From contig JBBAEY010000060.1 of assembly GCA_041655755.1 (NCBI GenBank), positions 1-13,772 of the forward strand: DNA of 13,772 bases. Direction: 5' to 3'. Position 1 is the first letter of the stretch. Every line of letters starts with the position of its first letter. Origin of the DNA: JAAYFT01 sp041655755 (GTDB taxonomy: Bacteria; Bacillota; Clostridia; Tissierellales; Tissierellaceae). A program made the translations under genes and the position numbers. The notes under the pieces are model-generated. The model was given only the letters and a program-made list of their open reading frames with translations, made no database searches and was not told the DNA's origin. Shown here piece after piece: positions 1 through 6,494 of the stretch.

Positions 1-127
1 TTTAGAAAATGGAGAAAATAAGGAAGCGTATTTATGCGGTAATATGAGGATGATAGAAACCATGGTTGGAGCCCTAGTAGAAAAGGGGCTGGCTGAAGAA
101 TTAATTTACTTTGACAAATTTGACTAG
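1..127 (+). CDS. C-terminal end of an FNR-like flavin/NAD(P)H oxidoreductase (partial)
   Basis: Reading from base 2, an open frame of 41 codons ends at TAG 125-127; the rest of the gene lies to the left of the window. The visible tail contains YLCGN followed by RMIETM, then a helix, KGL, and a final strand ending YFDKFD. That is the pattern closing the NAD(P)-binding domain of ferredoxin-NADP reductase-like proteins (a [Y/V]xCGxxxM segment, a helix ending in a Gly, then a strand with an aromatic and KF near the C-terminus). From family knowledge, such proteins move electrons between NAD(P)H and a flavin, ferredoxin or flavodoxin. Which family member it is cannot be told from 41 residues. A terminator follows directly, so this gene ends its transcription unit. 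The coding call is firm; the family call is moderate. Confidence 0.65.
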   Translation, partial: LENGENKEAYLCGNMRMIETMVGALVEKGLAEELIYFDKFD

Positions 128-156
128 GAGAAATCACTTTGATTTCTCTTTTTCTT
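128..156 (+). terminator. Rho-independent terminator after the reductase gene
   Basis: A perfect 9-bp stem, GAGAAATCA (128-136) pairing with TGATTTCTC (140-148), encloses a CTT loop and is followed by a T-rich run, TTTTTTCTT (approximately 148-156). It begins right after the stop codon of the upstream gene and separates it from the RelA-like gene. Confidence 0.85.
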
Positions 157-178
157 ATTTAAGAATTTGTGATATAAT
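151..178 (+). promoter_or_regulatory. Putative sigma-A promoter of the RelA-like operon
   Basis: A perfect TATAAT at 173-178 lies about 45 bases before the ATG at 223 and just downstream of the preceding terminator. The best -35 at a 16-nt spacing is TTTCTT (151-156), which is weak and overlaps the T-tract of that terminator. The -10 is good and the location is sensible; the -35 is unconvincing. Confidence 0.4.
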
Positions 179-222
179 TTAATTGTTAGGTGTTTAATTA
201 TTATATCCTAGGGGGATGAATA

Positions 223-1569
223 ATGAAGCTTGAGCTATTTGATTTTATTGACGAAACATTGGCACTAATAGATGAGAGAAAGGACAGCATAGGTACTGTT
301 GCTTCGATTCTAGAGAAGTTTTTTACAGATAGTTTTTTTATCAACGATCATTTTCTAAATGTCAACTACAGGATTAAGTCACCAGAAAGTCTAAGGGAGA
401 AAATTCTTCGGCACAATTTTTTTATCAAGTACAAAACACCAGAGGTTTTAATAGAAAACTTATCTGATCTCATTGGCTTTAGGATTGAGTGTAGATTTAT
501 AGAAGATGAGGATAAGATATACAGGGATATAGTAAAATTGTTTAAGACCAAGTTAAAGGATGGTTTTTACACCAATCCATTGAATTCCAATATAAGGTTA
601 AATTTGAGTATGAAGCAACCTCAAAAACAAAAGAATGGATTTGAAATCTACAAAATTGATGGAAAATACCAAAAGGACGATATTACTGTCAATTTCGAGT
701 TGCAGATTAAATCCCTAGTTAATTTATTTTGGGGAGAGATCGATCATAGGATCTTGTACAAGAATTTTAACTACATGTTAACGGAAAATTTCTTTAGGGA
801 TATAATGTCATCTATTAAGGACAATTTGACCATGATAGATAGGCAGTTAATGTTGGTTTACAATCACTTAAATGGAATGGATGCAAGTAACTCCCTAAAC
901 AAGAAGAACCAATTGCAGTCCCTCTTGTCCAAGATTATTCACGATATATACATAGTAAAGATAAGACAGGAACTAGGCTTTATAATTGATTTCAAAAAGA
1001 CAACTGACCTCATAGTAAACTATATCTTCATGAAGGGTGGACCGGAGGAAACTGAAAATTATAGTGCTAATTTCCTGAGGATTTTGAATAGGTTAAATGA
1101 GATTGGAGAGAATGAAATATCCTTCAACAACTATATTAACTTTGAAAGAGAAATATTTTTTAATGATTGTTTTACTCGAAACATTGGTAATAGCATATTG
1201 GATGTAATAAACAAGGATTTTCGTTGGAACTTGTTTTTTAGGATAATTTTTGAAATAGAAGAGGGTAACAAGGCAGAAGACTTTGAAGGTTTTATGATCT
1301 TTATTAGATATAGGTTTTACGAAAATCTTGCAATAATTTTGAAAGGCAAGGAGATGACTAAGGAGGAAAAAGAAGAGGTCCTAAATGAAATAATGGATCA
1401 AATTGCCCTGTCTTTCATACAGGATGTTGACGTGGACTTTCTGTGTGACTGTAGTATTAGGCCTTTAAACAGGAAAATAGACAATCAATTTAGGGATATA
1501 TGCAACTATGAAGAATGGAAAGAAAAGAAAGAGGAGATATTAAAGTTAATAATGAATCATGAATATTAA
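223..1569 (+). CDS. RelA/SpoT-domain nucleotide (p)ppGpp synthetase-like protein with a long C-terminus
   Basis: Residues about 45-185 match the RelA/SpoT synthetase fold, closest in layout to small alarmone synthetases such as RelQ. YRIKSPESLREK (49-60) is the basic entry segment, SDLIGFRI (81-88) carries the Mg-ligand Asp82 and Arg87, FELQIKS (158-164) corresponds to the E[I/V]QIRT motif with Glu159, and FWGEIDHRILYK (169-180) is the FWaxxEHxxxYK helix. From family knowledge the reaction is transfer of pyrophosphate from ATP to GDP/GTP. Oddly, the usual GYxSxH motif reads NGFEIYK (138-144), so Tyr is Phe and His is Lys, and the basic DYI loop before it is not recognisable. No HD hydrolase domain precedes it, and no TGS or ACT domain is obvious. 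Residues about 190-448 are helical, charged and unrecognised. An AGGGGG site at 210-215 supports the ATG start. The DUF4153 gene follows after 18 nt, so they are probably co-transcribed. Whether it makes (p)ppGpp or another product is open. Confidence 0.8.
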   Translation: MKLELFDFIDETLALIDERKDSIGTVASILEKFFTDSFFINDHFLNVNYRIKSPESLREKILRHNFFIKYKTPEVLIENLSDLIGFRIECRFIEDEDKIYRDIVKLFKTKLKDGFYTNPLNSNIRLNLSMKQPQKQKNGFEIYKIDGKYQKDDITVNFELQIKSLVNLFWGEIDHRILYKNFNYMLTENFFRDIMSSIKDNLTMIDRQLMLVYNHLNGMDASNSLNKKNQLQSLLSKIIHDIYIVKIRQELGFIIDFKKTTDLIVNYIFMKGGPEETENYSANFLRILNRLNEIGENEISFNNYINFEREIFFNDCFTRNIGNSILDVINKDFRWNLFFRIIFEIEEGNKAEDFEGFMIFIRYRFYENLAIILKGKEMTKEEKEEVLNEIMDQIALSFIQDVDVDFLCDCSIRPLNRKIDNQFRDICNYEEWKEKKEEILKLIMNHEY

Positions 1570-1587
1570 AAGATAGAGGTATGGATT

Positions 1588-3354
1588 ATGAAAATATTAA
1601 ACAGAATAAGGTCCACATTCGAAAGTTTGAGAATGAGTATCAGAAGATTTCCAATTACGGTCATAATATCTACAGTTTTGGCCCTGAGCCTGATATACTT
1701 AAATGAGACAGATATAACAGGACCTGCCCTTGAGAATATGGTCAGGTTAAACATGGTTCTGGGAATGGGAATAGTTCTATCCCTATGCTTTGGACTGTCT
1801 ATTGAAAAGTTTTTTAGTAAAAATAGGATAACTTCAATAGTCATCTACTTGGGTGGGGGACTTATGTTGGCCCTCTACCATAGGTTTTTTTTACAGGAGG
1901 TCAATAGCCTGACTGCGTCGAGGTACTCAGGCTTTTTAATATTTCTGCTTTTAGCCTTTTTATATATTCCCAGACTCAGGGAAAATGAAGACTATGAATA
2001 TTATATATTGGATATTTACCATGGGTTTGCTATTACCGTAAGCTATGCCCTAGTCTTATATATTGGTCTATCGGCCATATTCCTTACCATAGATCAGCTT
2101 TTTGATGCCAATATACCGGGAAAGCTATACTATTATATATTCCTAACCATATCCTTGGTCTTTTCAGTGCCCCTTTTCCTTGCAAATCTTCCCCCCATGG
2201 GGGCCAAATATAGGAATTTTGAATACAATAAGGCCTTGAGGGTACTGTTGACCTTTATAGTCATTCCTCTAATAAGTATCTATTCCATAATCCTTTATGT
2301 ATATTTTGCAAAGATTTTAGTAAGCAGGGAATGGCCCAAGGGTCTAGTTTCTCATCTGGTTATTTGGTATTCTACTCTTTCAGTAGGTGTGATATTTTTG
2401 TTAAACCCTATTATTGATACAAACAGGGTGGCAAAGTCCTTCAAGGTGATTTTTCCAAAGGCCATACTGCCAATACTTCTGATGATGTTTATTTCTATTT
2501 TTCAGAGGGTAAGCCAGTATGGGGTAACGGAGAACAGGTACTATATCATAGCTCTAGGTCTTTGGGTTTTGACTATTATGCTATACTTCATCATCCAAAA
2601 AAATCTGAAAAATACCTTTATAACTATTAGTCTATCTCTTGTGGTCCTCATCTCGGTACTGGGGCCTGTCAGTAGCTTTTCCATATCTAAATACAGTCAG
2701 AACAAGAGATTAGAAAATATATTATCTAGGAACAATATGATAGTAGGTGGAAGCATAGTTCCAAATGCGGATATTTCACAAGGGGATCAGAGGGAAGTTA
2801 GCAATATATTGACTTATTTCAATCAGAATCACAAGCTAAGCGATATAAGACTCCTGCCTGAAACATTCGATTTTGATAATATGGAAGGCCTAATGGGATT
2901 TAACTACAATCCCTATAGCCTGGACATTAACCAAAGGGGTAGTTATTTTTATTATGGCACCAGTCTGGATTCGCCCATTGATGTAAGGAACTTTGATTAT
3001 TATCTAAGTATGAATTCATGGGATGAAAAGCCTAGGGAATTAGAGGACTTTTCTGTAGAGTATAAGGGAATAAGCAAGAGCTTAGTCGTCAGGAAGGCCG
3101 GCGAGATAGTATTAGAGCAGGACATGGAGACCCTGGTAAAAGAAATATCTAAAATAGAAGGTGCAGATTTTAATATAAAGAAAAATTTTTTATCTGTGGA
3201 AGACATGACCTTTGAGACTTCCTATATGGGAGCAAGTGGGGGTGTGGAGTTTAAGATTATATTTTTAAGTGCCAATGGAAGGCTGGATGAAGAAAACGAT
3301 ATTATACTTGAAGGGGCGGATTTTATTCTATTAATAGGGGAAGATAGGACTTAG
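1588..3354 (+). CDS. DUF4153 multi-pass membrane protein
   Basis: This 588-residue protein has an N-terminal membrane part and a soluble C-terminal part. Hydrophobic segments lie around residues 22-40, 52-72, 82-98, 114-128, 146-168, 181-200, 218-242, 258-276, 290-305, 318-336 and 343-362. Residues about 370-588 are polar and probably outside or loosely attached to the membrane. The segment LYIGLSAIFLTIDQLF (157-172) and the IPLISIYSIILYVY and REWPKG segments (226-252) are typical of the DUF4153 family, whose function is not established. The start at 1588 is set by GAGG at 1576-1579; an earlier ATG at 1581 is out of frame. It lies 18 nt after the RelA-like gene and 56 nt before msrA, with no terminator in either gap, which suggests one operon. 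There is no catalytic motif I can name, so transport, sensing or envelope roles are all possible. Confidence 0.75.
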   Translation: MKILNRIRSTFESLRMSIRRFPITVIISTVLALSLIYLNETDITGPALENMVRLNMVLGMGIVLSLCFGLSIEKFFSKNRITSIVIYLGGGLMLALYHRFFLQEVNSLTASRYSGFLIFLLLAFLYIPRLRENEDYEYYILDIYHGFAITVSYALVLYIGLSAIFLTIDQLFDANIPGKLYYYIFLTISLVFSVPLFLANLPPMGAKYRNFEYNKALRVLLTFIVIPLISIYSIILYVYFAKILVSREWPKGLVSHLVIWYSTLSVGVIFLLNPIIDTNRVAKSFKVIFPKAILPILLMMFISIFQRVSQYGVTENRYYIIALGLWVLTIMLYFIIQKNLKNTFITISLSLVVLISVLGPVSSFSISKYSQNKRLENILSRNNMIVGGSIVPNADISQGDQREVSNILTYFNQNHKLSDIRLLPETFDFDNMEGLMGFNYNPYSLDINQRGSYFYYGTSLDSPIDVRNFDYYLSMNSWDEKPRELEDFSVEYKGISKSLVVRKAGEIVLEQDMETLVKEISKIEGADFNIKKNFLSVEDMTFETSYMGASGGVEFKIIFLSANGRLDEENDIILEGADFILLIGEDRT

Positions 3355-3410
3355 ACAAAGGTATCAAGGAAACAGGAAGGTGGGCAAATAAAAGATATAG
3401 GAGGTTAGAG

Positions 3411-3887
3411 ATGAAAGAAATATATTTGGCAGGTGGTTGTTTCTGGGGTGTAGAAGAATATATGTCGAGGATAGATGGGGTTGTAGACACAGATGTGGGA
3501 TATGCCAATGGTTCTAAGGAAAACCCATCCTATGAGGAAGTATGTACTGGGACTACAGGGCATACTGAGACAACCTATGTAAAATACGATGAAAATAAAA
3601 TATCTTTGGAAGAATTGCTAAATAAATTTTGGAATATAATAGATCCGACTATGCTCAATAGGCAGGGGCCCGATATAGGAAATCAGTACAGGACAGGAAT
3701 TTATTACATAGATGATACTGATCTTTCCACTATAAATAGAACTTTAGAAGGAGAAAAACAAAAATATAGGAGGCCAATAGTGACAGAGGTAATGCCCCTC
3801 AATTCCTTCTATCAGGCAGAGGAATACCACCAAGATTACCTAAAGAAAAACCCTGGAGGTTATTGCCATATAGATTTAAGCAAGTAA
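3411..3887 (+). CDS. msrA: Peptide methionine-(S)-sulfoxide reductase MsrA
   Basis: MsrA reduces the S-epimer of methionine sulfoxide in proteins (and free), repairing oxidative damage in the cytoplasm. The 158-residue length is normal for the single-domain form. The catalytic motif GCFWG is at residues 9-13 with nucleophile Cys10 (codon TGT, so this is not a selenocysteine version). GYANG (30-34), GHTET (50-54), the D-P-T segment (78-80), GNQYRTGIYY (90-99) and AEEYHQDYL (136-144) are the usual family blocks. Cys45 and Cys152 (GYCH near the C-terminus) are the candidates for a resolving cysteine. There is no fused MsrB domain. AGGAGG at 3399-3404 supports the start. It is the last gene of the left operon, followed by a terminator, and the free-methionine-sulfoxide reductase begins 109 nt later. 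Confidence 0.97.
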   Translation: MKEIYLAGGCFWGVEEYMSRIDGVVDTDVGYANGSKENPSYEEVCTGTTGHTETTYVKYDENKISLEELLNKFWNIIDPTMLNRQGPDIGNQYRTGIYYIDDTDLSTINRTLEGEKQKYRRPIVTEVMPLNSFYQAEEYHQDYLKKNPGGYCHIDLSK

Positions 3888-3911
3888 TAGGATTTTAAAA
3901 ACTTCCTGATC

Positions 3912-3938
3912 AAAGGTGCCTATGGCACTTTTCTTCTT
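3912..3938 (+). terminator. Rho-independent terminator after msrA
   Basis: AAAGGTGCC (3912-3920) pairs with GGCACTTTT (3924-3932) as a 9-bp stem with one G-T wobble and a TAT loop, followed by the T-rich TTCTTCTT. It closes the RelA-like/DUF4153/msrA unit. Confidence 0.8.
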
Positions 3939-3965
3939 GTATAATTTTAGCGAATTTGATATTAT
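3937..3965 (+). promoter_or_regulatory. Putative promoter of the fRMsr-pepD unit
   Basis: TTGTAT (3937-3942) and TATTAT (3960-3965) are separated by 17 nt and stand about 30 bases before the start at 3997. The -35 matches the TTGACA consensus in only three positions. An alternative -10, TATAAT at 3940-3945, has no matching -35 because the terminator stem lies there. The preceding terminator makes a promoter in this gap necessary; the exact position is uncertain. Confidence 0.35.
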
Positions 3966-3996
3966 AGAATCATAATATTTCGAGGGGGGAAATAAT

Positions 3997-4494
3997 ATGT
4001 TCAAACTAGCTGGAATTCAAGATATGAATCAAAAAGAAAGACTAAGATATATGCTTTTATTGACAAAGTCACAGCTTAGTTCAGAAAATGACGATTTAGC
4101 CAATATATCCAATGTAACTGGAATAATAATGGCCTGTATAGATGAATTGAACTGGGCTGGCTTTTATTTTTTGAGAGATAATGAATTGGTCCTAGGGCCC
4201 TTTCAGGGCCTGCCTGCTTGCAATAGGATTGAAATAGGCAAGGGGGTCTGTGGCACAGCAGTTAAGACAAGAGAAGTCCAACTAGTGGATGATGTCCATG
4301 AATTCCCCGGGCATATTGCCTGCGATGATGCATCCAATGCTGAATTAGTTATTCCAATTATCAAGGATGAGAAGCTATATGGTGTTTTGGACCTAGATAG
4401 CCCTATGAAAAATAGGTTTACTGACTTGGAAGAAGAATATTTCATTAAGCTTGTTGATATACTAAACGAAAATATTAATTGGAAGAATATTTAA
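3997..4494 (+). CDS. msrC: Free methionine-(R)-sulfoxide reductase (fRMsr), GAF domain
   Basis: This GAF-domain enzyme reduces free L-methionine-(R)-sulfoxide, the substrate MsrA and MsrB handle poorly. At 165 residues it has the family's normal length. The diagnostic core is present: NWAGFYF (52-58), LGPFQGLPAC (66-75), GKGVCGTA (81-88), GHIACDDASNAE (105-116) and GVLDLDS (129-135). Cys75, Cys85 and Cys109 are spaced 10 and 24 residues apart, the same spacing as the three redox cysteines of the E. coli enzyme (Cys84, Cys94, Cys118), so it should be active. The purine-rich GAGGGGGGAA just before ATG 3997 is a strong ribosome binding site. pepD follows after 32 nt, probably co-transcribed. Its position next to msrA, though in a separate unit, makes this a small methionine-oxidation repair locus. 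Confidence 0.95.
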   Translation: MFKLAGIQDMNQKERLRYMLLLTKSQLSSENDDLANISNVTGIIMACIDELNWAGFYFLRDNELVLGPFQGLPACNRIEIGKGVCGTAVKTREVQLVDDVHEFPGHIACDDASNAELVIPIIKDEKLYGVLDLDSPMKNRFTDLEEEYFIKLVDILNENINWKNI

Positions 4495-4526
4495 TACATA
4501 ATTAGAAGAAAGGGAGGATATGAAAG

Positions 4527-5981
4527 ATGAGAGTTTTAGAAGGGATTATGCCGGAGAGAGTAATGTATTATTTCGAGGAGATAACGAGGATACCAAGGTG
4601 CTCCCACAAGGAGAAGGAGATTAGCGACTATCTAGTTAGAACTGGGAAAGATTTAGGTTTACAGGTTATCCAAGATGAGGCCCTAAATGTAATAGTGAAG
4701 AAAGAGGGATTTGAGGGCTATGAAAACAGTCCTGTGCTCGTATTGCAGGGCCATATGGATATGGTGTGTGAGAAAACTGAAGACTCCAGCCATGACTTCT
4801 CTAAGGATCCTATCAAAATTGAGATTGAAGATGATTATATAATTGCTAAAGAAACGACACTGGGTGCTGACAATGGCATTGCCCTAGCCATGATTTTAGC
4901 AATATTGGAATCTAAAGATATAGCCCATCCGCCAATAGAAGCCCTTTTCACCTCCGATGAAGAGTCTGGTATGTCTGGTGCCTTGGCCCTAGACCCTAAG
5001 AACATAGACGGCAGGATCTTGATTAATCTAGATTCGGAAGAAGAAGGAACTGCACTTGTAAGCTGTGCAGGCGGCGAAAGAAATATTGTATCTATAGGAC
5101 TCGAATGGGAAGACCTTGCAGGGGACAGAGAATTTTTTGAATTGTCACTATCTGGGCTTCAGGGTGGCCATTCGGGAATGGAGATCAACAATGGCAGGGG
5201 GAATTCGAATAAGTTAATGGGCAGGATTTTGGACTACCTATCCAAGAAATTAGACCTTAGTCTCAGCTATATTGAGGGGGGCTCCAAGTCCAATGCCATA
5301 CCAAGATTTACAAGGGTGACCATAGCCATAGGCAAGGAGGATATAGATGAACTAAATGCTTCCTTGTCCAGTATAGAAAGAGATTTACAGAATGAACTAG
5401 TGCACACAGATGGAGATATCAAGATAAATTTAAATCCAGTGGATAATACTGATAAGAGGGTATTTACCAAGGAGACAATGGAAAAGATAATTTCAGCTTT
5501 AGTATTGATACCAAACGGCGTTCAAAGCATGAGTGGGGCAATAGAGGGCCTTGTTGAGAGTTCGACAAATCTAGGGGTTGTAAAGACTGAGCAAGACAGG
5601 GTGACCTTGGAATCGTCTATCAGGTCATCTGTAGGCACATTAAAGGCCCATATTTCAAACCAGATACAATTGCTATGCCAATGTATTGGAGCCAGCAGTG
5701 AGAGCCTGTCTGCATATCCTGCCTGGCAGTACAAGGATGAATCTTATATAAGGGATATGTTAAAGGAGACATATAGGGAAATATATAATGAGGAGATAAA
5801 CATATCGGCAATTCATGCAGGATTAGAGTGTGGGCTCTTTGATGAAAAGTTTGACGATATGGATATGATATCCTTTGGGCCAAATATGTACGGTGTCCAT
5901 GCTCCTGGCGAAAAACTCAGTATTTCCTCTACAGGAAGAATTTATGAATTTTTATTGAAGCTACTGGAAAAGATTAGATAA
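4527..5981 (+). CDS. pepD: Aminoacyl-histidine dipeptidase PepD (M20 family)
   Basis: PepD is a cytoplasmic zinc di- and tripeptidase that cleaves Xaa-His and many other dipeptides. The 484-residue length is typical. Metal and catalytic residues are in place: GHMDMV with His76 and Asp78, TLGADNGIA with bridging Asp115, SDEESG with Glu145 (general base) and Glu146, NLDSEEEG with Asp169, and a C-terminal YGVHAPGE with the last ligand at about His458. The region between roughly residues 185 and 400, including GGHSGMEI (about 217) and the GGSKSNAIPR segment (about 252), is the lid/dimerisation domain characteristic of PepD. GGGAGG at 4512-4517 fixes the start at 4527; an ATG at 4520 is out of frame. 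It follows fRMsr by 32 nt, so the two are probably one message, perhaps linking methionine salvage and peptide recycling. Confidence 0.96.
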   Translation: MRVLEGIMPERVMYYFEEITRIPRCSHKEKEISDYLVRTGKDLGLQVIQDEALNVIVKKEGFEGYENSPVLVLQGHMDMVCEKTEDSSHDFSKDPIKIEIEDDYIIAKETTLGADNGIALAMILAILESKDIAHPPIEALFTSDEESGMSGALALDPKNIDGRILINLDSEEEGTALVSCAGGERNIVSIGLEWEDLAGDREFFELSLSGLQGGHSGMEINNGRGNSNKLMGRILDYLSKKLDLSLSYIEGGSKSNAIPRFTRVTIAIGKEDIDELNASLSSIERDLQNELVHTDGDIKINLNPVDNTDKRVFTKETMEKIISALVLIPNGVQSMSGAIEGLVESSTNLGVVKTEQDRVTLESSIRSSVGTLKAHISNQIQLLCQCIGASSESLSAYPAWQYKDESYIRDMLKETYREIYNEEINISAIHAGLECGLFDEKFDDMDMISFGPNMYGVHAPGEKLSISSTGRIYEFLLKLLEKIR

Positions 5982-6005
5982 AGGGAAAATTATATATGTA
6001 CTTCT

Positions 6006-6032
6006 TTGTCAAAATAGGATATTATATATTGT
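6006..6032 (+). promoter_or_regulatory. Weak candidate promoter before the DUF1292 gene
   Basis: The 79-nt gap between pepD and the next gene has no hairpin. TTGTCA (6006-6011) is a good -35, but the nearest -10 candidates are poor or badly spaced: TATTGT at 15 nt and TATATT at 13 nt. The gene may simply be transcribed from the pepD promoter. Confidence 0.2.
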
Positions 6033-6060
6033 AACAAATAAATTTTAAAGGAGAATTAAA

Positions 6061-6429
6061 ATGGATAAGAAAAAGGAAGAAGAATTTGACCATCATCACC
6101 ATCACGATCACGACCACGACCATGACCACGAATTCGATTTCGAAGATTTAAATGAAGATATAATAATTTTGACCCTAGATGATGATACAGAATTAGAATG
6201 TTTAATACTAGGTGTTTTTGAGGTAGAAGATGAAGAATACATTGCTCTACAACCTATTGATGACGAAGATGTATTATTATATAGATACAATGAAATAAAT
6301 GACGAAGATTTTGAATTGACTCCAATTGAAAATCAGGAAGAATTTGATATTGTATCTGAAGCCTTTGACGCCCTATTTTTAGAGGATGAAGATTTTCTAG
6401 AATATGAGGATGACGAACTAGAGGATTAA
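6061..6429 (+). CDS. DUF1292 (YrzB-like) acidic protein with a His-rich N-terminus
   Basis: This 122-residue, very acidic protein matches the DUF1292 pattern: DIIILTLDDDTELEC (about 33-47), a VEDEEYIALQP strand (about 55-65), LLYRYNE (about 72-78), and an acidic C-terminal helix ending in DED/ED repeats. The family is widespread in Firmicutes and has no established function. In many genomes it sits beside the ruvX (yrrK) and DUF965 genes, but neither is visible here. The N-terminus carries nine His between residues 11 and 23 (five in a row, then alternating Asp-His), a likely Ni/Zn/Co-binding stretch. Similar His/Asp tails occur in other clostridial members, so it is not an artefact. AAAGGAG at 6047-6053 supports the start. 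A terminator hairpin follows. Confidence 0.85.
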   Translation: MDKKKEEEFDHHHHHDHDHDHDHEFDFEDLNEDIIILTLDDDTELECLILGVFEVEDEEYIALQPIDDEDVLLYRYNEINDEDFELTPIENQEEFDIVSEAFDALFLEDEDFLEYEDDELED

Positions 6430-6438
6430 ATATGATTT

Positions 6439-6471
6439 AAAGGCACTTTGCGATTTTGCGAGGTGCTTTTT
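6439..6471 (+). terminator. Terminator or attenuator hairpin between DUF1292 and HAD genes
   Basis: GCACTTTGCG (6443-6452) pairs with TGCGAGGTGC (6457-6466) around an ATTT loop. That is 10 bp with three G-T wobbles, extended outward by A-T pairs from the AAAG before it, and followed by TTTTT (6467-6471). The ribosome binding site of the HAD gene begins only 11 nt after the T-tract, so the hairpin may act as a partial terminator or attenuator. Confidence 0.7.
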
Positions 6472-6482
6472 ATGTAACTTTT

Positions 6483-6488
6483 GGGGGG
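6483..6488 (+). promoter_or_regulatory. Ribosome binding site that fixes the HAD TTG start
   Basis: A GGGGGG run lies 6 nt before TTG 6495. A longer frame could start at TTG 6456, but that codon lies inside the terminator hairpin and has no ribosome binding site. The ATG at 6491 is out of frame. Confidence 0.8.
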
Positions 6489-6494
6489 ATATGC

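Noticed and set aside
223..1569. Toxin-antitoxin or phage-defence reading of the RelA-like gene (toxSAS type)
   Set aside because: No small antitoxin gene lies beside it, and the neighbours are housekeeping genes in an apparent operon. The idea was not strong enough to call.
3438..3440. Selenocysteine version of MsrA, known in some clostridia
   Set aside because: The catalytic codon is TGT (Cys), not TGA.
6091..6130. His-rich stretch as an engineered affinity tag or low-complexity artefact
   Set aside because: It uses mixed His codons, alternates with Asp, lies in-frame at the native start of a DUF1292 protein with its own ribosome binding site, and resembles natural His/Asp tails in the family.
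6456..6494. Longer HAD protein starting at TTG 6456
   Set aside because: The codon lies in the loop and stem of a terminator hairpin with no ribosome binding site. TTG 6495 has GGGGGG at proper distance and gives the family's normal N-terminus.
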